Below, piece after piece: positions 32,808 to 43,600 of a DNA stretch of 64,000 nt (position 1 is its first letter; every line of letters starts with the position of its first letter). The notes under the pieces were generated by a model. That model did not search any database, was not told the origin of the DNA, and saw only the letters and a program-made list of their open reading frames with translations. Source of the DNA: Clarkia xantiana subsp. parviflora (Eukaryota; Streptophyta; Magnoliopsida; Myrtales; Onagraceae); NCBI GenBank assembly GCA_036873135.1, contig JAPTYO010000002.1, positions 35,455,452 through 35,519,451 on the forward strand, written 5' to 3'. A program made the position numbers and the translations under genes.

Positions 32808-35662
32808 CTACGCGGTCGGAGGATCGGATCCTGGAAGATTGGCCGCGGGAGGATCGGACTCTTGGAGGTCAGCTAGTGAAGGGTCGATCATCGGGGGATC
32901 AGTTGTCGGGAGGTCTGCACTTAGAGGCTCCACTATACCTTCAGCACCCGCAGCCCCCTCGGGGGTGTTGGCCCCGTCGCTCTCCTCGGAAAGGATGAAA
33001 TACCTCTCCGCGAAGGGGGCGAGAGTCTGAGACTTGGTGAAGTCGATGGCACCACCATACTCCAGATGGAGCTCCTCGACAGCATTAAGCAAGGTGGTCT
33101 CCACCTCCGCCGTACAGAACTTCACCGCGTCCACTTGGAAAGCCTCGGAGCCCCGATAACCTTCCCGACCCTTGGCCTCAGCCTCCGCCAGCTTGGTGGG
33201 AAACTCAGCGAGTTCCCGCTCCATCTGTTGAGACCGATTGGCGAGAAGGACTTCCTCAGCCTCCAGCCCCGCCTTGGCGTCCTCAAGGGCCTTCTTCTCG
33301 AGGACAAGCCTATCCCGATCCTCCGCGCGCCCCTGTTGCTCTTCCTGGAGCTTTTTCCGCTCCTGCTTCAACAACCGCTCAAAGTCGTGGACCTGCCTCA
33401 GAAGGTCCCGAGTCTTCTGGTTAAGGAGGGCCTGCTCCTTAACCAGCTTGCCCCTCGACGATTCGGAGGCGGCCAGATCCTCCTTGAGCTTGGCCAAGAC
33501 CTCGGGGGCCGCCTTGGCTCGCTCCTGCTCCAGGGCCTCCCCCAGGGCCAGGATGTACCCGAAACAGCGGTGTTGGTCCGCCATTTCCTGTAAAGAAGAA
33601 AGGAAGAAGTCAGTACACGAGAATATTTTTGCCTTATATACTAAGTGTAAAAACAGGAAGCCTTACCTCCACACGACGAACGGCCATGCTGCGAATGTCC
33701 TCGTGGATGTCCTCCCGAGCCAAGGAGAGCGGAAGCTTCAGAGACGGCGTAACTGAACCTGCCAGCAGGTGCAGACCCAGTTCCGGTGATATATTGTCCC
33801 GACGCAGCGGGACCTCCCGCAATGACTCGATCGGGGTCCAGGGAACCGCCGCCTGGTCGGGGGTGTAGATTTGATAAAAACTCCCGTCTAAGGGGAGAGG
33901 GGGAAGGAAGACCTGAGTGTCGGAGGTGCGGGCCTCCGAGCCGCCATGAGAACCCGTCGTCCCTTCAGGAGTCAGGCTCAAGACCCGCGAAAGCTGCTGT
34001 GCCGGAGAAGATGGAGGCAGCCCTTCGGGAGTTGGCTCCAACGGGGTCTGCCTCGCCCCCCGACGACGAATCAGGGGCAGGCCTTCGCTCACCTCCTCAA
34101 AAGAGTGAGAAACATCCAGATCAACCACCCGATGGAACTGACCGTCCGTCGGGGCGTCTTCAGTCCCCGATCCTCCTGGGGCTGGAAGAGAAAGGAGGGG
34201 CTCTCCGACCCGGGCGTCGGAGGGTGGCACCCCGCCGAAGCTCCAACTCCCGATTGACCTGCAGCTGGAGGACGAGAAGCTTCGGAAAGAAAATCAGGAA
34301 GTTGGTCGGGATCCTTACACCAAATGACGCGACGGGAGAGATACTGGTCCTTCTCGTAATAATTGTAATAACCCGCTTTAAGAATGCGGGGAGTTTCTCC
34401 TTGCAGGATGCGTTTGATCCCTTCGATCCTGGCTCCCCTATCAGAGGGGGGGATACACCTCCTGTATAATCGAATTGCTAAGCGGAGCTGTTTACCTTCT
34501 TCGGGAGTCTTGGTGTTGAAGATCTGCTCCATCTTCTCCACCCGGGCCCGCTTGATCTGCTCCGAAGTTGGAGGTGCCGATGAGGAGGCGGCCCTCTTCG
34601 AAGACTTCCTATTCCTCGCGGGACGTTGGACAGCATCGGTCTCCGCCTGCTTAAGCACGAGATTGGTCAGCAATGATACCTTCTTAGCTGCAAAAACGAA
34701 AATGAAAATGCAATTAGGATATTACCCAAGGAACGAGGTTGGAAGGGCCGTCGAAGAGTTGACCCCCGGAGGCGACATCAAGGAGTCGTATCCGGTCAGA
34801 ACCAGGTCCCTCTCCCCGATGGAGTTGGCATCGAGGGGAGCGAAGGAATCCCCCCAGCGATAAAGTTGGATGCAGTGGGGAATCTGGAAATCCTCCTCGG
34901 AGTAAGTGTGAAAAGCGGGAGCAGGGTCTGCTTCAACCTCCCATCGGGTTCACGGAATAGAGCTGTTCCGGATGAAGAAGTAATTCTTCTTCCAGCCGCT
35001 GTTGTCGGGCCCCGAGTCAGTGATGAGCCCCCGACCTTTGGCGACCTTCCAGGTGTCACCATTCCAGCTGTACCGAGAGAGCTACGCCTTGCTCCATTTA
35101 GGCATCCGCGGGTAGAAGGCACAGACCCCAGCATCATTGTATTTCATCCCGTAGAAGGTCCGGAAAAGTCGGAGGCTGTAGGTCCACTGTTGGCGAAAGC
35201 AGAGAACAAGGAAGGCATTCCACACACGGATGGCGTGGGGGGAAAAGTAGTCGGACGTGTTTTATAATATTCACACATCTCGACTAAATTCCCACAGAAG
35301 GGGAATCGGATCCCCGCCGATACTTTCCCGGCGGAGATAAACACCTACCCTTCCCGGGGACGAGTGACTACAGGGTTACCCGGGAGGTGAGGGTGAGGAA
35401 AAGGGAAGCGAGGCTCCCAGGTGGAAGTAATACATCCCTCTCGGAGAGCTGCATCATAGGCGGTTTCTGAAATCTCATTACAAGCATAATCGAACTTGAA
35501 GGGCTTCCTCCCCCCGGAACTGGACTCACCGTCTGGAAAATAATCATGGCAAGAAAAGGCACAGCTGATTTCCGCAAAAGTTCGGGTAAGTTGATTGAGA
35601 TAAAAGGAAAAACTATGCTAACAAGTTTCTTCGGAATCGAAGGAGGAAATCTTACCAGACAT
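32808..35662 (-). pseudogene. Tat antisense multi-exon gene (aORF), coiled-coil protein
   Basis: Opposite in strand to gag-pol. The likely start is ATGTCTG at 35662-35656, spliced across 35655-35535 (GTAAGA...TTTTCCAG) to give MSDGESSSGG in frame. Next comes a conserved globular part: AGIRFPFCGNLVEMCEYY; then, in a shifted frame, SPHAIRVWNAFLVLC and LRLFRTFYGMKYND. This is the kind of sequence databases call putative gypsy-type transposon domain. A basic/Pro-rich segment (34687-33667) follows. The 79-nt intron 33666-33588 (GTAAGG...TTTACAG) joins in phase 0 to the last exon (33587-32808), which is a long Glu/Lys-rich coiled coil ending in DPP repeats. Disrupted by TAG near 35360, a frameshift near 35265, two stops at about 35090 and 34955, and a frameshift near 34230-34300. 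Function unknown. Confidence 0.75.
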
Positions 35663-36161
35663 GTTGAATCGGAGAAGAAATGATGATCTCGATGGTCGGA
35701 GATCCTGGTCGCCGGAGTGTTGATCAGAAAAAGAAAGGAGAGCTTGAGCTTTTGAAAACACAGAGAATGAAACGGTAGAGGAGAACTGAATAGTGCCAAG
35801 ATTTGGGGTTTTATAGGAGAGAGGACAGCCAAAGAGACGTTGCAATCCGGACCGTTGAAGATGAAACGCCTCAACCTGAATCGTCGAAACACTAGAGACA
35901 AAACGGCTAGATAGTGCTTTTTCAGAAAAAACAAGCACGGGTACCCAAGCCGTCGCTTCGTCACCTGCTGCATTTAATAGTTGAGTGACCGAGAAATCTT
36001 TTCGGATTCGGTGGTTATCCTCGGAATATCGGAGAATCTTGGAGAAGGAGATCTGCTTCAAAAGATTTTTCCGTAAAGTCGAAAGCCTCCGATACCGATG
36101 TCGGGAGGTCTAGAACTGGAAGACACGACGAACTGTAAGTCCCTCGTGTCTTGGGGGCAAA
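35663..36161. other. Tat region between antisense gene and 3' LTR, with polypurine tract
   Basis: Should hold the promoter and 5' UTR of the antisense gene. On the minus strand, TCCTATAAAACCCC near 35815 is a good TATA-like box about 150 bases upstream of the proposed ATG. The plus-strand polypurine tract TTGGGGGCAAA (36151-36161) ends it. The overlapping minus-strand frames are not conserved. Confidence 0.6.
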
Positions 36162-36825
36162 TGATGGTTTTCGACATAGCCGTTAGGCCCATTGACGACG
36201 AGTAAACGGTGAAATAGGCCCACTGGGCTCCGAAAGAGGCTTAGAAGACTAATGCGAGGAGTCCCGACAAGGTCGGTCCCGACATATGAGCTATACGCTC
36301 CCGATGTTATGCCTTTAAGTAGGCCCCGATGTTATGCCTTTAAGTAGGCCCCGATGATATGCCTTTGAGTAGGCCCCGATATTGAATCCCTGAGAATATT
36401 GGCCCTGTCCCGATGACGAGGGGCCTCGAGCGGTAACCAAAGGAGATAACTCTGGAGTCCCCGACATCCGTCGGGACTTGCCACCAGAGGACGAGGCCGA
36501 GAAACACGCCCACTATCAGCGTAGTGGGAAAGTGGCCTGAAAAACGGAACGTGGGCTACTAGCCGAGATAAACGGAACGTGGCAGTTATCTCAACAGGTA
36601 ACTGAGGTAACCCCTCCCCTATATAAAGGAAGGAGTTACCTCAGGATTGATACGTTCATACATTCATATACTGATACTTGCTTTCCTACATCGAGATACT
36701 CATTTAAGCATCGGAGAGGGATTCTGGGTAACCGCCCGGTCTATCCCCTTCTTGCAGGATTACTTGGAGCAAAGGAGTTCGGACTTCCGTCAAGAACGTA
36801 CCGGAGTTCCAACCGTGATCCAACA
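36162..36825 (+). repeat. 3' LTR of the Tat element
   Basis: 664 bp, TGATGG...CCAACA, followed by the TSD copy GTCGG. Three copies of the 25-bp internal unit. About 98% identical to the 5' LTR over aligned bases by my hand count. Confidence 0.93.
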
Positions 36826-36830
36826 GTCGG

Positions 36831-37218
36831 TTCTCGATTTAAAACCGACAATCGACACCTACATTGATTCAAATCGAGGACGTACCATATATTCAAATCG
36901 AACTCTCATCGACGAGTAGTGTCAGAAGCAACCACGAGATTGAAAGTGTTTCGACGAAGGTCCCCCAGTTGGGAAAAGGCAAGATGCATGGCGAAATTTT
37001 TGGCGGAAAAAGCGGAGCGGGGAAGGCCGGGCAACGTTCATCGGCCGAGAGCGTTGAACGACCGAGAATGTTGCTCGTTGATGAGGCCAGACAAAGAGGA
37101 ACATGAAGAAGCTGATCAATGTGGTGAAGGCGTAGCGAAAGCAACGTGATCTCCGACCACCATCTCCCTCTACCATCTTCCTCCTCCATTGCTGCCACAG
37201 AGAAAAAATAAATGGTTG
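36831..37218 (-). other. Fragment of the locus split by the Tat element, possible exon
   Basis: Lower in AT than its surroundings. Two overlapping minus-strand frames run from about 37198 and 37176, starting MAAMEEEDGRGRWW or MVEGDGG. I recognise neither. Joined to 28325 by removing the Tat element, the minus strand reads through ACCGACCAG/GTACGG, a plausible splice donor. It could be the 5' exon of a gene captured in the CACTA-like element or of an uncharacterised host gene. Confidence 0.35.
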
Positions 37219-37226
37219 TTTTTAAG

Positions 37227-38880
37227 TAGGGCCGGCAATGGTGCGGTGAAAATCAAATAACCATGGTTATTCGCACCATTTACCGCAATGGTTAACCGCA
37301 CCATTATGGTGAGGGGCGGTTATGGTGATGAATCTTGTAACCGCAATGGTTATGGTTGTGGTTATGGTATCCAGTCTATAATCGCGGTTATAACCATCAC
37401 ATGTATATATAATATATATATATATATACATTACTAATACCTATATTGTTATATATATACACAATAACCTGGGAGAGGTCTGAAGATTGGCCCTTGTGAA
37501 TTTGAGAGGTCTGAAGATTGAACTGGTGATAACAGAGGTCTGAAGTTTCGACTTGTAGATAATAGAGGTCTCCGTTAGTTTTTTCCGTTAAAACTAACGG
37601 AAGTTGGTCATGTGCATAGCATGCGACCAGAAAAAATTTCCAAAAATACCCTTCTTGCATCTCACATGATTGAATGAAAAGACAAAAATGCCCTTAAGAC
37701 CACCACCCAACTCCGGCGACCGCCACTCCCAGCTCCGGCGACCACCACGGCTTCGGCCGGCCACCACCCAACTCCGGTGACCACCACTCACGACTCCGAC
37801 GACCGCCACCAAACTCCGACGACCGCCACCACGGCCCCAATTGGGCCCAAATCGGAGCCACCGGCCCCGATAGGGCCCAAATCGGAGCCACAAAGCTCCG
37901 ATCGGAGCTCGGTGGCTCCGATTTGGGGCCACAGAGCTCCGATTTGTGGCTCTGTGGCCCCAATTTGGAGCTTTGTGGCTCCGATCTGGGGCCACAGAGC
38001 CCTAAATCGGAGCCACCGAGCTCCGATCGGAGCTTTGTGGCTCCAATTTGGGCCCAATCGGGCCCGGTGGCTCCGATTTGGCCCCAATTGGGACCGTGGT
38101 GGCGGTCGTCGGAGTTTGGTGGCGGTCATCGGAGTCGTGAGTGGTGGTCGCCGGAGTTGGGTGGTGGCCGGAGTTGGGTTAGGTTTAAATTATGGACGGG
38201 GGTATTTTTGTCATTTCATCTTTATATTAATTAAACTTTTTTTAATTAAAATATTACAAAAGGGTATTTTTGACATTTCATGCGGTTCTGTTAAATTTAA
38301 CAGAAAATTTGGACGGAAAACCTAAAAATAACAAAGTCCAAACTTCAGACCTCAGTTATCACAATTTCAATCTTCAGACCTCTCAAATTCACAACGGTCA
38401 ATCTTCAGACCTCTCCCAGGTTATTGACCCTATTATTATACTTTAATTATTATTCAAATATTATAATTCTTATCCCGTTCCATTTCCCACCCGCCATTTT
38501 TTTGTCTATATTTCTTATTATTAGGTAACCACGATTGTAAGTGATGGCGAATGAGGATCGATGATCGCAAGTGATAGCCAATTGAAGATGTGTTTTTTTA
38601 ATTGAGTAAAACAATGAAGTTATATTTATTTGGATTTCGTGTATGAAACAATGAATGTGTATTTACTTTTCTTGTATGAAACAATGATGTTGTATTAGTT
38701 TGAATGATTGTGGTTAAATGGTTTAATCGTGGTTAAAAACCATGGTTATGGTTATGGTTATGGTATGAAGAATCATAACCGCAGTGGTTATGATTATGGT
38801 TATGGTATGAGTGAAAAAAAATATAGTATGGTTATGGTATTAGTGCTATTCGCACCATACCATCACCATCGCCAGCCCTA
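37227..38880. mobile_element. hAT non-autonomous element, perfect 8-bp TSD
   Basis: Ends TAGGGCCGGCAATGGTG and CATCGCCAGCCCTA. The 8-bp duplication TTTTTAAG flanks it exactly (37219-37226 and 38881-38888). Subterminal zones are dense in GGTTATGGTTATGG on the right and matching inverted words on the left. 1654 bp, of which about 965 bp are a nested foldback element. No transposase. Confidence 0.9.
37462..38426. mobile_element. Foldback element nested in the hAT element
   Basis: Arms: CAATAACCTGGGAGAGGTCT at the left and its inverse at the right. The text (GAGGTCTGAAGATTG repeated three to four times) is matched inverted at 38340-38426. The core (37690-38170) is also an inverted repeat, GC-rich, built of CTCCGATTTGGGGC-type words that read as Pro/Arg/Ser-rich peptides in every frame. 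Those frames are by-products of the repeat, not genes. TSD not determined. Confidence 0.75.
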
Positions 38881-38888
38881 TTTTTAAG

Positions 38889-39753
38889 TGCTTACCAACG
38901 TGTTGAGCTGAATGGGCTCTAAAACTCTTGGCCGAACAAAGCAACTCCGGACTATCTAGAATGTTTCACGACACTTGTAATAAGTGCCTTTGATGTTTAT
39001 TTTTTTTTTTTAATTTTTTTTTTTTTTATTTCAAGGACAAATGGGTTATCGGCACCATTTGATTAAATGCCACTATAAATTATTTTGTAAGATAAAATTC
39101 TGGACGCCGCTAGTGAAACAATTACAGACACTATCTAAAATTGCCGCTAGTATTTTTGTTTTTTTAATTAAATTATTTTTTTATTATTAACGTCATTTTA
39201 CAAGTGTCGGTAGGAAAAAGAATACCGACACTACATAACTATTGTTGTTATTAACAAACAATCCATAAAAATATCACCGGCACTTTTACTATAAAGCTGC
39301 TGATAAGTTTTACTAATTGCTGATATGAATGACACATAAAATTTTTTGCAACTTAGTTGTAAAAAAAAAATTCTATTGGTTGATCAAAATTTTAAGTTAT
39401 AAATAATTAAATTTCAATGCCAACTAGACATTAACAAGCTCTAAAAATGCACAAACACCTCTCATTGATCTCACCGACCATTTTGTTTTATAACAATATA
39501 ATCATTAAAAGTTGAAAACGAACAATGTCACATGATCATTGAAAAAGAAAAGTTTGTAAATATGACAATCTTTCCTTAGTCGTACATGATGTTCTTTTTA
39601 CTCATTGATAGTGGACGAGCTTTACTACGCATTTGTAAATGATGTAATTTTTTTTTTATCCTCCATGAATTTCATGGCTTTCTAAATTAATATATATTTG
39701 GCAACCCATGCAACCGTTTTAAGTTGTTTCTTCCTCTCTTTTGTGTATGTATG
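38889..39753. mobile_element. CACTA-like subterminal region, right part
   Basis: Words such as CGACACTT, ATCGGCACC, ATTGCCGCTAG and ACCGACACT recur in both orientations, paralleling 26870-27110. A T/A-rich run sits at 39000-39030. The repeats stop near 39350; 39360-39753 is AT-rich with nothing recognisable. No clean CACTA terminus. Confidence 0.4.
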
Positions 39754-40313
39754 TGTTAGCATACGGTGATTGAGCGACGTAAATGGAAGCCCATTAATAT
39801 GTATATGTTACCTAAAAAATTGGGTAAATGTCACATTAGGGAAATTGTGCTTGACCCAAATCCCAACTGACATGAGATATCCAAAATTGGGCCTCCCTTA
39901 TACACCAAAGGCCGGCCGAAACTTAGGAGAGGGCAAAGTGTTAGGGATTTCTCTAGGGTAATTCACAATTCCTCATTTGTGGTGATTTGAGAGAAAAACT
40001 CTTCCCCCCTAAACAGCAGTTTCGGCCGAACCACCTAAGACACCAAGGGTGTGCCAATTTGCTTCGAGCAAACACTCCGGAGATCCGTCCATGGCAGGAA
40101 TCGATCAGAGGCTTTGCTATGGAGACCATACCGCGTAGGGCTTCCTTAACAAGAACCTCTACGAATTCCGTCTGGTGGATCGAGAACTTCCTCAGCAAGA
40201 ACTTGAGACTACGGAAAAGGTTTAAGGTATGTGCACATCTTCCGCTGCGTAATTCGGATTACAAGCATGTACCTTGTTTATGTTTTCGTAGTATCTAGAC
40301 CCGTAATCCAACA
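39754..40313 (+). mobile_element. Copia 5' LTR (plus), subfamily TGTTAGCATACGG
   Basis: 560 bp, TGTTAGCATACGGTGATTG...GTAATCCAACA, followed directly by a PBS. Shorter than its relatives; the usual TATA box is lost in a deletion between GGGCAAAG and TGTTAGGG near 39938. Confidence 0.85.
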
Positions 40314-40898
40314 GTGGTATCAGAGCCTTTGTTAGAAGTTAATAGTTTGATAAACTGATGTTCTTGATTTTTACATGTGTTGGCCGAAATTTTAAAGAAT
40401 GAAAATTTAAAATTTTCGATTTTTATAATTGTAAGTGCCGAAATTTTCATGATATTCTTAGTAAAATTTGATGTTCATGATCTTCAAGAAAAATGTGACT
40501 TTTATCAAAATCAAACATTGGATTGTAGATCTTATCAAAATTTGTTCTTGAAATTTGACCACCTGTTTCCAATTAGTGTTTTCGGCCGAACCCTAAGGAA
40601 ATTTACAAGGTAAATTTTTTAATTTCTTAAGCCCCAAGTTTGTAAGTTTCGGCCGAAATATATTAATATTTTGTTTACCATATTTTAATTTTCATTAAAG
40701 GTGACAATATATCTATAATTGGAAATATATGGATATGTTCACATTAATATATAGAAATATATATAACTATCAATATATCTAGCTAATTTATAGGGATAAA
40801 GATATTCTTGATAAATTTAGTTACCTAAAAGATTAAGAAAATATATTGTCATATATTTGTTTCCCTATTAAAGATATTGACAATAAATAAATAAATAA

Positions 40899-40935
<37 letters not shown>

Positions 40936-41237
40936 GACCGAAATTTATATATATATATATAGATGTGGCCGAATATAATATATAGATATAGCAATATTTG
41001 AAATTATTTTACATAGTTAATAATTCTTGGAAGCTTAGTTAAGTTTTTAGTGTAATTTAGAACCCTACTTAGCCCACAAGATTATTTCGGCCGAACCCTA
41101 TGGGTTTAATGGGCCGGTCCAATTTGCAAAACCAGAGAGGATTAAACCAAACCGGGTTTTCTTAATCGGTTCGACCTTGTCGGGTCGGGTCGAACCGTGG
41201 TAACTAAGTGGACCTAACCGAACCGTGGTAACTAAGT
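40314..41237 (+). other. Copia PBS (40314-40329) and leader
   Basis: PBS GTGGTATCAGAGCC is an intact initiator-Met site. The leader continues with CGGCCGAA motifs, an AT microsatellite (40905-40930) and the GGTTCGG-type tract (41130-41210). It then ends abruptly within a duplicated 22-mer next to Tat gag sequence. No copia coding sequence follows. Confidence 0.75.
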
Positions 41238-43550
41238 GGCATACCCTTGTTAGGCTTGTTTCCTTCAGTATTATTTGAAGGGGTCGCTGTGTTTGCTCGC
41301 CTTATGGCTCTAGCCCTTTCAAGGTCTATGTGCGATTTCACTCTCGCTGCTAGCTCTTCCACGGTGTTAACCATATCAAGGGCCATGTTGTCCGCTAGGG
41401 AAGATCCTTGGCGTCCCAAATTCCTCATGAATGCACGTATGATTTATCCCGCGGACATATCTGCGTCGATTTCGGCTAGGTTTTGGTTGAAGTGAGTGTA
41501 GTAGCTTGCTAGTGTCTCTTCATTCTCTTGACAAACGTCGTCAATGGCGTTAGAGCCTTTCAGGAGTTGTCTTTCTCCCAAGTATCTTTGGATAAAGTTT
41601 GCTTTCAGTTGCTTCCATGAGCTTATTGATGCCTTCGGGAGATCGAAGAACCAATGTGAAGTTGTCCCCGTCAATGTCATAGGAAATGATAATGCCATTA
41701 ATCTCTCGTCACTCGTGCGCCCCATCAATGATGCTTCGTGCTGCTGCACGTGCTCCATTGGGTCTCCTTTGCCATTATACTTGTCAATCCATCCCGGAGA
41801 TACTCCCTCTGGGAAGCGCATGTCCATAAGCTCCTGTACGGACGAGTGTGACGACTTGTCATTTAGCCTATGCAAAACATTGCCTTTCGCCTCGACCATC
41901 TTCCTTGTCACCAATGCCTCGATTTCTTCCATCGTCATCGCTACATGTGGAGGGTCGGTAGGAGTATCTTGATTAATTAGTGGGTACCCAGCCTGGTACG
42001 ACTGGTTGTATGGACTCTGCTGGTACTTGTATTCATATAGGGACGCTGGTGGCTGTCTCCATGGCTGGTGAGTGGGCACATGCTTCGCTCTTTCTCTTTC
42101 AGAGTGTGCTCCTGCCAGGGCATACTGATATTGCTGGGCAGCTATGCAGTTAAAAACGAGTTTCTAAGTAGTGACGGAAAATGGTAGGTAAAGTCGAGTC
42201 GTAAAGACGGAACGTAAAAACGTAAGTTTCTACCTAATGCTAAAATTACATTAGTAATGAAATGTATAAATGTACATATATGTAATTATGCAAAAGAGAT
42301 ACAAAAATAGTTAATATACTCATTAATAGCCTGTAACATTTTTTCAATAAAAGATATGGCCCCACCAGTAGTCAACTCAATCGTCACGATGAACAATTGT
42401 TGTGGAATGGTGAGAAGAATTGACGGGTCAATTGTAGTGTAGGCCAGTATCTCAATTGATATTTTATTATTTTAGAAACTTAAAAGAAAAAGAGATATTG
42501 ATGGAGTCTAAGGCTCTTGCATATTATTAAATGATTAATGGATATTGAACTTGAATAGAATAAGAATAAGTTTTGAATTAATAAAAGATGATTTGACCCA
42601 CAAATTACGATCCATGAAAAAACTCTCGTGGGTTTGGTTGATAAATTTTGTGGGATTGGCATAATTTATTAGATTTGAGCAATTTTTAGCAAATTAAGGT
42701 AAAAATTCTAGAAACTGGTAGAAACTTACGTTTTTACCGTTTCTACCCGTTTTTACGACTCTACTCGCGTTTCTACCCGTTTCTACTCAGGAAGCGATTC
42801 TGGTACGTTTTAACTCGTTTTTTATGGTAAAAACGTAAAAACGTACGTTTTTACAACCTAGAAACGAGTTTTTAACTACATAGCTGGGCAGGAGACGGTA
42901 TTGTCGTTTGCATTGTGATGCATTGGCGATTGTCTTGCAGCTTGGGGGTAGGCGGTTTCCTTTCTTTACGGTGGGTAGGCTGTTGCCTCGCGAAATGTGG
43001 GGGTTGGTGTCGTTCAGCTTGTGTCATTCTCGGGCCTTCCCTTGGGGGAACCTGACGGTTCGGGCCAACAGGGGGTGGTCCGTATCCTCTTGCTATCATA
43101 GCTTCTCGATATGCCATAAGGTCGTCTATGGCAGATATGAAACCTGCCGTAACCGGCGAGGCACTTTGAGAAAACATTGGGCGTCCAGACGTCGCATAAG
43201 TGTGCCGATTGAACATTGGCATGTCGTATGATTGCACTCAATGGGATGTCATTCCATATGGCTTTTCTTGCGGAGGCGTGCCATAAGAGAATCCTTGAGG
43301 GGGGATCTCCCTATTGTGCTCTTCGGGACTGCGCTTGAGCACTTGTCTGGACCTCCTTGCTTGGGTGTCTGCGCACCACAAGCGTTGAGGCAGTCGATGA
43401 CTCCTCTTGAGGGACAGGAATGGGTGGTTCATCCCTTAGTCTTGTCGTTCTTGGTACTTGCGTGTTGGGATGTAGAGGTGGTCTTGAACTCTCAGGTGGA
43501 GGCTCGTTACCCGCTGTGTGTTCATTTCTTAACTGTCCACTCGCTGTCAT
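41238..43550 (-). pseudogene. Tat-lineage gag, interrupted and truncated
   Basis: On the minus strand from ATG at 43550 (MTASGQLRNEH). A gag capsid domain lies at 42079-41444, with DKYNGKGDPMEHVQQH, TLTGTTSHWFFDLP and LASYYTHFNQNLAEI, closely paralleling the gag at 29070-30590. The end (41428-41240) has ELAARVKSHIDLE. It is broken by a 742-bp DNA element at 42142-42883 and by frame changes near 43240-43430 and 41440. Everything downstream, including pol, is missing where it meets the copia leader. Confidence 0.85.
42142..42883. mobile_element. DNA transposon remnant inside gag, 8-bp TSD CTGGGCAG
   Basis: Ends CTATGCAGTTAAAAAC and GTTTTTAACTACATAG are inverted copies with one mismatch in 16. 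CTGGGCAG is duplicated exactly (42134-42141 and 42884-42891). Inner inverted words (CGTAAAAACGTAAGTTTCTA and its partner near 42715) extend the pairing. An 8-bp duplication fits hAT, although the terminal bases are not the commonest hAT type. AT-rich, non-coding. Confidence 0.8.
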
Positions 43551-43582
43551 CGATCTTGTTATAGCCAGACTTTTTGTTTGAG

Positions 43583-43600
43583 TCACACGGACGACGCCAA
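43583..43600 (-). promoter_or_regulatory. Primer-binding site of the minus-strand Tat copy, decayed
   Basis: TTGGCGTCGTCCGTGTGA on the minus strand, abutting the LTR end at 43601. Compared with the site at 29016 it has about four changes, mainly C/T and G/A. Confidence 0.7.

Larger units (their letters stand above)
28326..36825 (+). mobile_element. Ty3/gypsy Tat-lineage element, 8500 bp, RT deleted
   Basis: Paired LTRs (28326-29015 and 36162-36825), a PBS at 29016 and a purine tract TTGGGGGCAAA before the 3' LTR. A perfect 5-bp target duplication GTCGG (28321-28325 and 36826-36830) defines a complete insertion. Internally: gag, a protease stub, integrase, two tandem arrays, and an antisense gene. 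The reverse transcriptase and RNase H are absent, so it could move only with help. I place it in the Tat group because of the PBS, the order of domains and the antisense extra ORF after pol. Confidence 0.92.

Noticed and set aside
34688..34725. 38-nt intron in the antisense gene
   Set aside because: Borders look right (GTAATA...TTTGCAG) but it is shorter than plant spliceosomal introns normally are; perhaps a truncated intron, so not counted.
32808..35344. Plus-strand open frames such as 33066-33593 and 33786-34469
   Set aside because: They are shadows of the antisense gene: the minus-strand frames carry the conserved blocks and splice sites.
37594..38325. Pro/Ser/Trp-rich proteins in many frames
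   Set aside because: They are read from an inverted repeat of short words; every frame is open, which is a property of the repeat.
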